Positions 9,327 to 20,006 are shown, numbered from the stretch's first letter. The stretch: 49,531 bases of DNA from Mariprofundus sp. (GCA_027013105.1 JALUYG010000246.1:1-49531), one strand, 5' to 3'. Numbers and translations: made by a program. Notes: generated by a model from the letters alone, not told the origin.

Positions 9327-12162
9327 GTGACTGCTCCCTCTCCAGTGGCTTGTCCGATAATGCCGCATCGACCAGCGCCGCCTGTTCCTCTTTGTGGCGC
9401 TTGGCTGAGCCCACTGCCGGCGCGGCTGCGGATGGTCGCGTCACCGCAAAAATCTTCTGATGCGCCAGCAGCACCCGCCGAATCGGACTGTTCAGCGGAA
9501 TCCACGCGCCCTGATTCTTGGGCTCTTCCTGTACCCATGCAACCTCTTCTACTGCCGCATAGGCAGCCATATGCTCACGCACTTCCGCATACGGAAACGG
9601 ATATAGCCGTTCGATACGAAGGATGGCGATATCGGCGATCCCCCGGTTGCGGCGTTCCGCCAACAGATCGTAATAGACCTTGCCGCTGCACAGAATCAGC
9701 CGCCGCACCTGCGACGGATCGATTTCAGCATCACTTTCCGGCAACACCGGCTGAAACCGGCCGGCGGTAAAATCATCCAGACGCGAGAATGACAACTTGT
9801 TTCGGAGCATGCTTTTCGGCCCCATCATGATCAGCGGCTTGCGTACCCGGCTCATCTGTTGTCGGCGCAGCAGATGGAACAACTGCGCCGGCGTCGTCGG
9901 ATAGACCACCTGCATGTTCTTTTCCGCGCAGAGTTGCAGATAGCGCTCCAGCCGGGCCGATGAATGCTCCGCCCCCTGCCCTTCATAGCCGTGCGGCAGC
10001 CACAGCACCAGCCCGGACATGCGATTCCATTTGGTTTCGCCGGCGGCAATGAACTGATCGATCACCACCTGCGCCATATTGGCAAAATCGCCGTATTGCG
10101 CCTCCCAGATCACCAGCGCACGCGGCTCGGCCACCGAATAGCCATACTCGTAGCCGAGCACTGCCATCTCCGAGAGCATGCTGTCGATGACAATAAAGTG
10201 GGACAGATCGCCGTTTTCTACCTGCCTGAGCGGCATCATCGATTTGCCGGTTTTCTGATCGTAAACCACGGCATGGCGATGGAAAAAGGTGCCGCGTCCG
10301 GAATCTTCGCCGGAGAGACGCACCCAGCCGCCGGCGTTCACCAGCGTGGCATAGGCCATGGTTTCGGCGCAACCCCAGTCCACCGGCTGATTGCCGACCA
10401 TCATCTGCATGCGGCCTTCATAAATTTTCTCAATACGCGGATGCAGATCAAAGCCGGGCGGCAACAGGTGCACCCGGTGCGCCAACTCGCTTAAAATGAC
10501 TGCCGGCACGGCAGTGTCGGGCTCATCATCGCTATCGTGCAGATAGCCTTCCCAGCGTCCCTGCAGGCTGTTGACCTGGCTTGGCGAGCGCTCTCCGGAA
10601 CGACGCATCTGCTCCAGACAGTTGCGGTAGGTTTTGACCATGCTCTCGCTGTCAGACTGACTGAGCACGCCGTCTGCAATCAGACGATCGCGATAGACCG
10701 ACTCCACCGTCGGGTGCTCGGCGATGCGGCGGTACATCACCGGCTGCGTCACTTCCGGCGAGTCCGCTTCATTATGGCCATGGCGGCGATAGCAGATCAG
10801 ATCGATGACGATATCTTCATGAAAGGTGTTGCGATATTCCACCGCAATCTCGGTGGCCAGGCAGCAGGCTTCGGGATCATCGCCGTTGACATGCAAAATC
10901 GGCGCATGCACCACCTTGGCGATATCGGTGCAGTAGGTGGTGGAGCGCGCATCATGCGGATTGACCGTGAAACCGATCTGATTGTTGACGACAATATGAA
11001 CTGTGCCGCCAATGCGAAAACCGCGCAGCTTGGAAAGCTCCATCGATTCGGCCACCACGCCCTGTCCGGCAAAGGCGGCGTCGCCATGCACCAGCACATT
11101 CATCACTTCCACACGAGCCTTATCCTGACGCCGGCACTGGCGCGCCCGCACGCTGCCCATCGCCACCGGCGTAATAATCTCCAGATGCGAAGGGTTAAAG
11201 CCCAGCGACAGATGCACCACGCCGCCCGGCGTACGCACATCGGTTGAAAATCCCAGATGATATTTGACATCGCCCTGACCATGGGCCGCCTCTTCGAGTT
11301 GCGCCCCCTCAAATTCGGAGAAAATTTCCGACAGCGATTTACCCATAATATTGGCCAGCACATTCAACCGTCCACGATGCGCCATGCCGAGAATAATCTC
11401 CCGCGTGCCGTGCCCGCCGGCCCGCTGAATAAGCATATCCAGCATCGGAATCAGACTTTCGCCGCCCTCCAGCGAAAACCGCTTCTGGCCGACATAGCGG
11501 GTATGCAAAAAACGCTCGAACTCTTCGGCATGCAGGATGCGGCCGAAAATATGTTTGCGCATTTTGGTATCATAGGATGGCGTCGAACGCACCTGCTCCA
11601 GTCTGTTCTGAATCCAGTGTTTGCGGGCCGAATCGGTGATATGCATAAATTCCGGGCCGATATGGCCGCAGTAGGTTGCCTGCAACAGATCGAGAATATC
11701 GCGCAGACGCATCTGCTTGCCGCCGACCAGGTCGCCGCAGGGAAACAGGTGATCCAGATCGTTGCGGGAGAGGCCGTAGTAGCCCAGTTCCAGTTCCGGA
11801 CTCGGCGGCCTCGGGTCCAGATGCAACGGATCCAGATCGGCATGCAGATGACCGTGAATACGGTAGCCGTGAATCAGATAGAAAGCGCGCGACGGGTATT
11901 CGATATCGTAGTGCGACGCCGTTTCAGCCGAGCGGCCTGCAACCGGCGCCATGCGCGCCAGCATTTCGGCATGCGTCGAAGACGGCTCTGATCCTTCCGT
12001 ATCAGCCAGCCCATCAAAATAGTCGGCCCAGGCAGCCGGCAGCGAATCCGGATTTTGCCGATAGCGGGCGTACATCTGCTCCAGATACGCCCCGCCGGCG
12101 CTGAAAAGTTCGTCAATATCTGACATTTGATCGCCCGATTGCCACCGTTTCGACTGACTCAC
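9313..12162 (-). CDS. sucA: 2-oxoglutarate dehydrogenase E1
   Basis: 949 aa; [44 protein letters not shown] motifs; overlaps the sucB start by 14 nt. Confidence 0.97.
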   Translation of the reverse strand: MSQSKRWQSGDQMSDIDELFSAGGAYLEQMYARYRQNPDSLPAAWADYFDGLADTEGSEPSSTHAEMLARMAPVAGRSAETASHYDIEYPSRAFYLIHGYRIHGHLHADLDPLHLDPRPPSPELELGYYGLSRNDLDHLFPCGDLVGGKQMRLRDILDLLQATYCGHIGPEFMHITDSARKHWIQNRLEQVRSTPSYDTKMRKHIFGRILHAEEFERFLHTRYVGQKRFSLEGGESLIPMLDMLIQRAGGHGTREIILGMAHRGRLNVLANIMGKSLSEIFSEFEGAQLEEAAHGQGDVKYHLGFSTDVRTPGGVVHLSLGFNPSHLEIITPVAMGSVRARQCRRQDKARVEVMNVLVHGDAAFAGQGVVAESMELSKLRGFRIGGTVHIVVNNQIGFTVNPHDARSTTYCTDIAKVVHAPILHVNGDDPEACCLATEIAVEYRNTFHEDIVIDLICYRRHGHNEADSPEVTQPVMYRRIAEHPTVESVYRDRLIADGVLSQSDSESMVKTYRNCLEQMRRSGERSPSQVNSLQGRWEGYLHDSDDEPDTAVPAVILSELAHRVHLLPPGFDLHPRIEKIYEGRMQMMVGNQPVDWGCAETMAYATLVNAGGWVRLSGEDSGRGTFFHRHAVVYDQKTGKSMMPLRQVENGDLSHFIVIDSMLSEMAVLGYEYGYSVAEPRALVIWEAQYGDFANMAQVVIDQFIAAGETKWNRMSGLVLWLPHGYEGQGAEHSSARLERYLQLCAEKNMQVVYPTTPAQLFHLLRRQQMSRVRKPLIMMGPKSMLRNKLSFSRLDDFTAGRFQPVLPESDAEIDPSQVRRLILCSGKVYYDLLAERRNRGIADIAILRIERLYPFPYAEVREHMAAYAAVEEVAWVQEEPKNQGAWIPLNSPIRRVLLAHQKIFAVTRPSAAAPAVGSAKRHKEEQAALVDAALSDKPLEREQSHGGN

Positions 12163-12225
12163 GCTGTTTCCACCCCCTGTGCATGATGGATGCTCTGAAG
12201 AAGCATGTGCATGGCCTTCATAAGA

Positions 12226-12372
12226 TCAATCATTAAAGGGATCGTCTTCATCATCCATTATATAGTGATATGGTGCAGTGATCACATCCATCGTTGTCAC
12301 CATCGCTGAACGAAGAGCGGCGCAGGATGACAACATAAACAGTGATAAAATCAGAACGATTGGCAAACGCAT
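12226..12372 (-). CDS. Small putative lipoprotein (48 aa)
   Basis: MRLPIVLILSLFMLSSCAALRSAMVTTMDVITAPYHYIMDDEDDPFND with lipobox LSSC; SD aggggt upstream. Confidence 0.6.
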   Translation of the reverse strand: MRLPIVLILSLFMLSSCAALRSAMVTTMDVITAPYHYIMDDEDDPFND

Positions 12373-12386
12373 AACTAAAACCCCTG

Positions 12387-12477
12387 TTAACATGAAACAA
12401 ACAACGCGCCTGCATGATTTTTCCACCCTGTGATAATGTTTCATATCACGGGATGGAAAAAAATCCATGCGCGTTAA
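12387..12477. repeat. Dispersed palindromic repeat, copy A
   Basis: ttaacatgaaacaaacaacgcgcctgcatgatttttccaccctgtgataatgtttcatatcacgggatggaaaaaaatccatgcgcgttaa; internal inverted arms; near-identical to 28618-28712. Confidence 0.85.
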
Positions 12478-12542
12478 GTAGTGTCCCGCCTTACTATAAC
12501 CCGCCAGACTGCGAAAGCACGTAAAATGCGCAGCTGGCGATT

Positions 12543-12971
12543 TTAAACCAGCTTCACCAGCCCCTTGAGCACCATATCGGTATGGCTGATAATGCCGATC
12601 ACCTTGCCATTTTCCACCACCGGCGCACGCGACAACCCGAGTCGGGCGAACAGTGAACTGGCGTAGCGGATATCCATATATGGATGCACCGTCACCGCCG
12701 GCTTGGTCATCACCTCGTAAATACTGACCCGATCAGGGGATCGATTGGCCGCCAGCACATGGCGGGCAATATCGGCGATCACCACGATGCCATATTCATC
12801 TTGTTCATGCCGCTTATCGACAATCAGGCATTTGGTCTCGACATGCTGCATCACGGCCAGCGCCTGGCGCACTGAAGCCACGCCATCCACCATATCATAC
12901 TCTGTTTTCATCACATCCCGGACCGTGATGACATTCGCTCCATCAGGGCTGGAATTAAAATCGCCATTCAT
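12543..12971 (-). CDS. CBS-domain protein
   Basis: Two CBS-type repeats: VRDVMKTEYDMVDGVASVRQALAVM and IYEVMTKPAVTVHPYMDIRYASSLFARLGLSRAPVVENGKVIGIISHTDMV. Confidence 0.85.
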   Translation of the reverse strand: MNGDFNSSPDGANVITVRDVMKTEYDMVDGVASVRQALAVMQHVETKCLIVDKRHEQDEYGIVVIADIARHVLAANRSPDRVSIYEVMTKPAVTVHPYMDIRYASSLFARLGLSRAPVVENGKVIGIISHTDMVLKGLVKLV

Positions 12972-13321
12972 AGCTTCTCCTCCACTTCATCCATCAGGCA
13001 CATAATCTGCCCGCCCAGGCCAACCGCATCTTCAACATCGATCTGAAACGCCACGCCTGAGCCGGGATGCTCCTCAAAACCGGCTTCCGCCGCGATGCGT
13101 TCGAGGATATTTCGGCTCAAATGCTCCTCGACCAGAAACAGCACCATGTCGCGCTGCGCCTCCAGCGCCAGCCCGAAGAATGTTTTCTTTGGGTTTAACC
13201 CTTCGCCGCGGGCGTCGCCCACCACAGTGGCGCCGGTCGCCCCGGCCTCACGCGCGGCGGCCATAATCTGATCCGTTTTGGTATCCGCCACCAGTGCAAT
13301 CAATAGTTTAAAGCGCATCAT
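12968..13321 (-). CDS. PII-like (nitrogen regulatory P-II fold) protein
   Basis: FKLLIALVADTKTDQIMAAAREAGATGATVVGDARGEG...VEDAVGLGGQ; ATGA overlaps with neighbours. Confidence 0.7.
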   Translation of the reverse strand: MMRFKLLIALVADTKTDQIMAAAREAGATGATVVGDARGEGLNPKKTFFGLALEAQRDMVLFLVEEHLSRNILERIAAEAGFEEHPGSGVAFQIDVEDAVGLGGQIMCLMDEVEEKL

Positions 13322-14118
13322 CCACCCCCCTGCTTCTCTTGTTGTTTCCTTTCCCGCTGCAGCATCAGCCAGTGACTCGCCTGCGCATACGCCATCACGC
13401 TCATGATGGGGAATACGCTGGCGAATGCAATCAGACCGAAACCGTCGATCAACGGACTTCTTCCCGGAATAGCCTCTGCCAGACCAAGCCCGAGCGCCGC
13501 CAGCAGCGGCACTGTCACCGTCGACGTGGTCACCCCGCCCGAATCATAGGCCAGCGGAATAATCATCGGCGGCGCCCGCATGGTCTGCACAATCACAATC
13601 GAATAAGCCGCCATGATATAGAGCCACAACTGCGTGCCGGTGACAATACGGTAGCAACCGATCGAGACGCCGAGCGCCACGCCGAGCGACACCGCCAGCC
13701 GCAATCCCCAGGCTGAAACCGCGCCGCCGGAGACCTGCTCGGCCTTCATGCCGACCGCGATCAGAGCCGGTTCCGCCAGCGTCGTCGCAAGCCCGATGGC
13801 AAAGGCGAACCCATAGACCCAGCCGAAATGCTGCCACTGCACAGTGGTGACTTCGGCAGCTTCAGTCCCATATAAAAACAGCGGATCGGTCAGCTGCGCC
13901 GCCATCACTTCACCGAGCGGAAAAATGGCTTTCTCCAGCCCCATCAGAAACAGCGATAGCCCGAGCAACACATAGATAAAGCCGCGCACCACCCGCCAGG
14001 CGTTGGCGATCGGCTGACGCAGCACGAGAAACTGGAACCCGAGCAGAAAAAGCCCCAGCGGCAGCACATCGCCCAGCGTGGACTGCAAGGTGTCGAAAAA
14101 CGATTCAATCAGATGCAT
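13318..14118 (-). CDS. DUF1538 integral membrane protein (copy 1)
   Basis: [57 protein letters not shown]. Confidence 0.85.
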   Translation of the reverse strand: MHLIESFFDTLQSTLGDVLPLGLFLLGFQFLVLRQPIANAWRVVRGFIYVLLGLSLFLMGLEKAIFPLGEVMAAQLTDPLFLYGTEAAEVTTVQWQHFGWVYGFAFAIGLATTLAEPALIAVGMKAEQVSGGAVSAWGLRLAVSLGVALGVSIGCYRIVTGTQLWLYIMAAYSIVIVQTMRAPPMIIPLAYDSGGVTTSTVTVPLLAALGLGLAEAIPGRSPLIDGFGLIAFASVFPIMSVMAYAQASHWLMLQRERKQQEKQGGG

Positions 14119-14121
14119 GGT

Positions 14122-14961
14122 TCATAAAATCAGCATGCCGTATGCCATCACAAATATCATCGGCAGCAGCGAAGCAAATGCAATCAGACCAAACCCGTCC
14201 AGCAGCGGGTTGCGGCCGCGGATCGAGGTAGCCAGACCGATACCCAGGGCGGTCACCAGCGGCACGGTAATCGTCGAGGTGGTGACGCCGCCGGAGTCAT
14301 ATGCAATGCCGATAATCTCTTTGGGCGCAAACATGGTCAACGCCACCACCACCGCATAACCGGCCATAATGCAGAAATGCACCGGCCAGCCGGAGAGAAT
14401 TCGCAAGACGCCCAGCACAATCGCCGTCCCGACCGAAATGGCGACAGTCAGCCGCAGTCCATTGGCATAACCATCCATGGCCGCCTGCGTATCGCCAATC
14501 ATGCCGCTGTCGGCGGCGATCCGGGCGGCCTTGCCGGCCACGGCAATCAGCGCCGGCTCAGCCACCGTGGTGCCGAAACCGAGCAGAAAAGCAAACGCCA
14601 GCAACCAGTAGATATTGCCTTTTTTGGCAAAGGCGCGCGCCATCGATTCACCGAGCGGAAACATGCCGATATCCAGCCCGCGCACAAACAGCGCCAGACC
14701 GGTCAACACCAGCGCCAGACCGACCAGCATCTCCTCCAGATTGGGAATTGACTGTCTGAGCACCAGCACCTGAAAGAACAGAATAACCAGCACAATCGGC
14801 GTCAAATCGCGCGCAGCTTCGAATAGCGGACGCATCGCATCCGCCAACGCCTTCAGCACCACCAGTCTCACGCCTTTCAATCGCCCTCCCTGCCTGAAAC
14901 GCCAAGCCGTTTCAGAATGTAGCTGAATCCTTCGCATTCGGCAATCGCAATAACGCGTCAC
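14122..14961 (-). CDS. DUF1538 integral membrane protein (copy 2)
   Basis: [58 protein letters not shown]; the true start may be internal. Confidence 0.85.
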   Translation of the reverse strand: MTRYCDCRMRRIQLHSETAWRFRQGGRLKGVRLVVLKALADAMRPLFEAARDLTPIVLVILFFQVLVLRQSIPNLEEMLVGLALVLTGLALFVRGLDIGMFPLGESMARAFAKKGNIYWLLAFAFLLGFGTTVAEPALIAVAGKAARIAADSGMIGDTQAAMDGYANGLRLTVAISVGTAIVLGVLRILSGWPVHFCIMAGYAVVVALTMFAPKEIIGIAYDSGGVTTSTITVPLVTALGIGLATSIRGRNPLLDGFGLIAFASLLPMIFVMAYGMLIL

Positions 14962-15115
14962 GTCCGGCCATAGATACGCTGGCGACTTCCTGCACAGCCA
15001 TCAATTTTGGGTGTTGGCCAATCTGTGGTTTTCGCCCCCTGCATGGAAGAGTACTGTTCGAGCGACTGTTTGCCGTACAAATAATAAAGGGAGAGTGGTC
15101 GATCCTGCCTGTTCG

Positions 15116-16552
15116 ATGAATATTAAAACAATTACCTGGATCATGGGCAATTTGTGCGCCCTGTTCGGCATCGCCATGCTGACAACGGGGCTGGTGTCAC
15201 TATTCTACCACACCGCCCACTCGCCGCACTTTCTGCTCAGCGGCGCTGCAGTGATCGCGCTCGGCCTGTTTCTTAAAGTCTTGTCCGGCCCCTATCCCAC
15301 CACCATCAACCGGCGCGAAGGCTGCCTGATCGTCGCCCTGTCGTGGTTCTTCCTGTCGGTAATCGGCGCTATTCCGTTCATGGTGACCGGCGTATGCCAC
15401 TCATTTATCAACGCTTTTTTTGAAACAGCATCCGGACTCACCACCACAGGGGCGACAATTCTGAATCATCTGGATCAGCAGCCGCCTTCCATTCTGTTCT
15501 GGCGTTCCATGCTGCAGTGGTTTGGCGGCATGGGTATTATTGTGCTGGCCATCGCCATTATGCCGTTTCTCGGAATTGGCGGCATGCAGATGTTCAAGGC
15601 GGAAGTGCCGGGACCGGTAAAAGACAAACTGACCGCCCGCATCAGCCAGACCGGCAAGGCGCTGTGGCTGATCTATTGCACGCTGACCATAGCATGCGCT
15701 GCAGCCTATTGGGCCGACGGCATGAACCTCTTCGATGCGGTCAATCACGCTATGTGCACCCTCTCCACCGGCGGCTTTTCGACCCATGACGCCAGTTTCG
15801 GCTTTTACGACAAGCCATCGCTGAACTGGATCGCCACGCTGTTTATGTTTCTGGGCGGCGTGAATTTTGCACTGCACTACGCCGCCCTGCGCGGCGGCCT
15901 GTATCGCAGCTATATCTGCGATGGTGAATTTCTCACCTATCTCTGTTGGCTGCTGGCGCTGATCGCAGCGCTCTGGCTGGTCGGCGTGACATCGCATGTG
16001 CGGTGGGATCAGATGGCATTCACACTGCTGTCCATTGCCACCTCAACCGGCTTTATCAACGCCGATTACAGCTTCTGGCCGCCTGCTGCGCTACTGCTGC
16101 TGGCTGTCGCCATGTTTGTCGGAGCCTCGGCGGGCTCCACGGCCGGCGGTCTGAAAATTATTCGCATGATGCTGCTCAGCCGGCAGAGCCTTGTGGAACT
16201 CAAACGGTTCCTCCACCCCGCCGCCATCCTGCATGTCAAAGTGAACCACCGCACCGTTCCCGACAACATCATTCAGTCGCTATGGGCGTTCGCCGTCCTC
16301 TATATTTGCGTCATCTTCGCATTGTCCATCCTGGTTTCGCTGACCGGCGTGGATATCCTCACTTCGATTTCGGCCTCCCTCACCTGTATTTCCAATACAG
16401 GCCCGGGCTTCGGGCCCACCATCGGTCCGGCCTCGAACTATCTCACCCTGCCGGCCATGGCCAAGATATTGCTGGTCGTCGGCATGATCGCCGGCCGCCT
16501 CGAAATTTTCACATTGTTGCTGATTTTCTCACCTTTCTTCTGGCGCAGGTAA
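15116..16552 (+). CDS. trkH: TrkH family potassium uptake protein
   Basis: ETASGLTTTGATIL, STGGFSTHDASFG, SAGSTAGGLKIIRM, ISNTGPGFG filter-loop motifs. Confidence 0.93.
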   Translation: MNIKTITWIMGNLCALFGIAMLTTGLVSLFYHTAHSPHFLLSGAAVIALGLFLKVLSGPYPTTINRREGCLIVALSWFFLSVIGAIPFMVTGVCHSFINAFFETASGLTTTGATILNHLDQQPPSILFWRSMLQWFGGMGIIVLAIAIMPFLGIGGMQMFKAEVPGPVKDKLTARISQTGKALWLIYCTLTIACAAAYWADGMNLFDAVNHAMCTLSTGGFSTHDASFGFYDKPSLNWIATLFMFLGGVNFALHYAALRGGLYRSYICDGEFLTYLCWLLALIAALWLVGVTSHVRWDQMAFTLLSIATSTGFINADYSFWPPAALLLLAVAMFVGASAGSTAGGLKIIRMMLLSRQSLVELKRFLHPAAILHVKVNHRTVPDNIIQSLWAFAVLYICVIFALSILVSLTGVDILTSISASLTCISNTGPGFGPTIGPASNYLTLPAMAKILLVVGMIAGRLEIFTLLLIFSPFFWRR

Positions 16553-16730
16553 TGCTGGACAAGTCGCCAGAAATCCATTCATCTCTTTTACATTTTACCG
16601 ACGCCTTTCAAAGCCATCAACCATGGAAAAACACTCCCGCACCCTGATCCGGTGATGCATGCAACACCCAACAGGGCTTGGATGATCCCCCGTGAAATAT
16701 TCATCCCGATGAGATCGACTCATTATCTGG

Positions 16731-16867
16731 TTAACATGGAACAAACCACCCGCCTGCACGGTTTTTTCCACCCCGTGAATTGTGAATGCACTATCGCACC
16801 GGATCAGGCAACACCCATTGCTTCACCGGTTTGCTTATCACAGGGAGGAAAAAGCCCATGCGCGTTA
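16731..16867. repeat. Dispersed palindromic repeat, diverged copy B with enlarged loop
   Basis: ttaacatggaacaaaccacccgcctgcacggttttttccaccccgtga ... tatcacagggaggaaaaagcccatgcgcgttag. Confidence 0.75.
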
Positions 16868-16903
16868 GAAGGTATAAGGTCGAATGAGTGATGTAATCTC
16901 GGA

Positions 16904-18475
16904 TTGGACGGTATGATGGACTGGTGGCGAATTGCCGTGGTGTATTGCCTGCTGATATTAACTGCAGGATGCACCCACCCGTTATCAAGAGAAGATAAAA
17001 AAACATTTGCCAAAATGGCGCAGGTGGGCATCACCATGGCATTTATTGGCGCCGGAGGCGGAGGAGGCGCCGCCGCCAGCATGGATGAAGGCGGAGTTGG
17101 CACTGTGGCATTCGGTGTCGGTTCCCGTATAATATTGAAACATCAAGTCGTCATCTCTCTGGATAAACGTCAACATGAACTGCAGCAGTCCCGGTCAGCG
17201 GCTCGGGATTTCCTGATCATCGAACGCCCCTCCCCCACCCGACTCCACCTCTACACCACCGATAAGGCCGGATTCTCACCCGGATCAGATCAACTCACTC
17301 CAAAAAGCCGGATGGTGCTGGATGATATTGCCACTGCAATGAAGCGCTATACCGATGCAAATATTCTCATCAGCGATGCTTCAGCCGACCGTGCAACCAC
17401 CAGGTCGGTACCCCATCTTACCGCGCGCCGAGCCCATGCAGCCGCCCGTTACCTGCAACAGCAGGGCGTAGAAGCGTGGCGCATTGCAACAGGCCATGCG
17501 GATGACAAACCCGATACGACAAGTAATCATGCCGTCATCACCCGCCATCCGCTGGATCTCAGCATGAGCAGCCAGTTACTCGAACTGAAAAAAGACATGA
17601 ACCTGCTGGAGCAGAGCGTTCGCGCCTTCCCGTCCACCCGGCAGCATGATCTGATCGTCAGACGATCAGGCCAGGATCAGCTCAAGTTAACTCTGGCGCA
17701 TCAGGCCGCCTTTCCACACAGCTCCAGACAACTGACGGCACAGGCTGATGCTGTCATGGCTGATTTGGCCGCCATGCTAAAACGGCACCCCTATGCCAGC
17801 GTTGAAATTACCGGCCATGCCGATGATCACAACAGCGCTGAAACAAACAAAAAACTGTCACAGCAACGCGCTCAAACCATCGCCGACTACCTGCAACAGC
17901 GCGGCATGAGTCCACTGCGTATTCACAGCGGTGGAACAGGCAGAGCGGCCTATCACATAGCCGGCCGCCATCCACAGGCTGATGCCTACCGCAGAGTGGA
18001 AATCACCATATCCGACCGGCTGTTGAACCTTGCCAAATATACCGGCCTGCAGGAAGAGGAGGCGGTACGATTCAAATCGGCCGCACAGGAAAACCTGATC
18101 GTTTATCGCCCCGCGCTGAACAGACTGAATCTGATACTGGCGCATCAGGCCAGTTTCGCACCCGGTTCCGCGCAACTGCGACCACAGGCGCATGCCGCAC
18201 TCCAGGAGACCGTCGCCATGCTCAAACGCTATCGCAGTTCAGTTATCCATGTGATCGGGCATGCCAAAGAAAACAGCAGCGCTTCAGCAGATATGGCGTT
18301 ATCCGCCAGGCGCGCCGGCGTTGTGGCCGGTTTTCTGCAACAACAGGGCATCGCCGATGTGCGCCTGGATAGTAAAGGAACCGGGCGATCGCTCTATGCC
18401 GCCACAGCCAACGCCGCCGGTGCGGATCTCTTCCGCAGAGTGGAAATCATGATTGAAGCGCGCCACGCCATCTGA
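16904..18475 (+). CDS. Lipoprotein with three tandem OmpA-C-like (peptidoglycan-binding) domains
   Basis: Signal with LTAGC lipobox; three repeated units around LxLxxxxxAxFxPGSxQL...GHA...ARRAxxxAxYLQQQG...GTGR...FRRVEI. Confidence 0.8.
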   Translation: MDGMMDWWRIAVVYCLLILTAGCTHPLSREDKKTFAKMAQVGITMAFIGAGGGGGAAASMDEGGVGTVAFGVGSRIILKHQVVISLDKRQHELQQSRSAARDFLIIERPSPTRLHLYTTDKAGFSPGSDQLTPKSRMVLDDIATAMKRYTDANILISDASADRATTRSVPHLTARRAHAAARYLQQQGVEAWRIATGHADDKPDTTSNHAVITRHPLDLSMSSQLLELKKDMNLLEQSVRAFPSTRQHDLIVRRSGQDQLKLTLAHQAAFPHSSRQLTAQADAVMADLAAMLKRHPYASVEITGHADDHNSAETNKKLSQQRAQTIADYLQQRGMSPLRIHSGGTGRAAYHIAGRHPQADAYRRVEITISDRLLNLAKYTGLQEEEAVRFKSAAQENLIVYRPALNRLNLILAHQASFAPGSAQLRPQAHAALQETVAMLKRYRSSVIHVIGHAKENSSASADMALSARRAGVVAGFLQQQGIADVRLDSKGTGRSLYAATANAAGADLFRRVEIMIEARHAI

Positions 18476-18476
18476 T

Positions 18477-20006
18477 TCACGCCAGCTTGTCGTCGGCAAT
18501 ATGGTAGGTGGGATCTTCCTTGATATTGACTTCAACCAGATCGGCGGCGGTGCTCAGCAACTGCCGGCATTCGGGACTCAGATGTTTCAGGTGCAGATGT
18601 TTCCCGGCCTGTTTATAGCGTTCGGCCAGATTGTCGATCGCCTCGATGGCGGAATGGTCGGCAATGCGCGACATGGCGCAATCGATGTACACATTGTCGG
18701 GATCGTTGTCGGGATCAAACAGCTCATTGAAGCGGTGCGCCGATGCAAAGAACAGCGGCCCGTGCACCCGATAGACGCGCGAACCGTCGTCGCGATCCTC
18801 GGTGATGACATAGATGTGACGCGCCTGCTTCCAGGCGAACACCAGCGCCGAGGCGATCACGCCGATAATCACGGCGGTCGCCAGATTGGTGAACACAGTC
18901 ACCACGGCCACCAGAATGCCGACAAACGAATCTTCGCGCGGAATCTTTTTCAGCAGGTTGAAGCTGCCCCACTCAAAGGTGCCAATCACCACCATGAACA
19001 TCAACCCGACCAGCGCCGCCACCGGCACCATGGCAATCAGCCCGGAGGCGAACATGATGAATATCAGCAGAAACAGCGCCGCAGCGATGCCGGAAAGATT
19101 ACGCAGACCGCCGGATGTGACATTGATCATGGTCTGCCCGATCATGGCGCAGCCGCCCATGCCGCCGAAAAAGCCATTCACCGTATTGGCCAGCCCCTGC
19201 CCGATGGAGACGCGATTACCCTGACCGCGCGTGCCGGTCATCTCATCGACCACGCTCATTGTCAGCAGCGATTCGATCAAGCCGACGCCGGCCAGAATGA
19301 AAGCGTAGGGCAGGATAATCTGCAGCGTTTCCAGATTGAACGGCACCGACGGCAGATGAAAAGCCGGAAAGCCGCCGCTGATATCGGCAATATCGCCGAC
19401 GGTTTTGGTGTCCAGCCCGCCGAAAATCACGATCAGGCTGATGGTGATAATCGCGGCCAGACCGGCCGGAATAGCGCGGGTGATTTTGGGCAGGAGATAC
19501 ATGATCGCCATGGTCAACGCCACCAGCCCCAGCATGATCAACAGCGGCGAGCCGGAGAGCCAGTGCAGCGACCCGTCTGCGGCGCGGCTTTTGAACTGCT
19601 CCATCTGGGCCAGAAAGATAACGATAGCCAGGCCGTTCACAAAACCGAGCATCACCGGGTACGGCACCATACGGATGTATTTACCGAAACGGGCCGCGCC
19701 GAACATCATCTGCAGCAACCCGGTCAGCACCATGGTGGCAAAGAGATATTCGACGCCGTGCTGCGACACCAGCGCCACCATCACCACAGCCATCGAACCG
19801 GTTGCACCGGAAATCATGCCGGGGCGACCGCCGACCAGCGAAGTCACCAGCCCCATCAGAAATGCGCCGTAGAGCCCTACCAGTGGATTCACGCCGGCGA
19901 CAAAAGCGAAGGCGACAGCCTCGGGCACCAGCGCAAAGGCCACGGTCAGGCCGGAGAGAATATCGTCTTTGGCTCTGGCGGCGTGGTCGTAATATATCTG
20001 AAACAT
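18477..20006 (-). CDS. SulP family anion transporter with C-terminal STAS domain
   Basis: DILSGLTVAFALVPEAVAFAFVAGVNPLVGLYGAF, GCAMIGQTMINVTSGG, STAS-like C-terminus. Confidence 0.92.
   Translation of the reverse strand: MFQIYYDHAARAKDDILSGLTVAFALVPEAVAFAFVAGVNPLVGLYGAFLMGLVTSLVGGRPGMISGATGSMAVVMVALVSQHGVEYLFATMVLTGLLQMMFGAARFGKYIRMVPYPVMLGFVNGLAIVIFLAQMEQFKSRAADGSLHWLSGSPLLIMLGLVALTMAIMYLLPKITRAIPAGLAAIITISLIVIFGGLDTKTVGDIADISGGFPAFHLPSVPFNLETLQIILPYAFILAGVGLIESLLTMSVVDEMTGTRGQGNRVSIGQGLANTVNGFFGGMGGCAMIGQTMINVTSGGLRNLSGIAAALFLLIFIMFASGLIAMVPVAALVGLMFMVVIGTFEWGSFNLLKKIPREDSFVGILVAVVTVFTNLATAVIIGVIASALVFAWKQARHIYVITEDRDDGSRVYRVHGPLFFASAHRFNELFDPDNDPDNVYIDCAMSRIADHSAIEAIDNLAERYKQAGKHLHLKHLSPECRQLLSTAADLVEVNIKEDPTYHIADDKLA

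Noticed and set aside
8199-12162. sucA/sucB as an unusual locus
   Set aside because: Standard 2-oxoglutarate dehydrogenase E1/E2 arrangement; nothing atypical seen.
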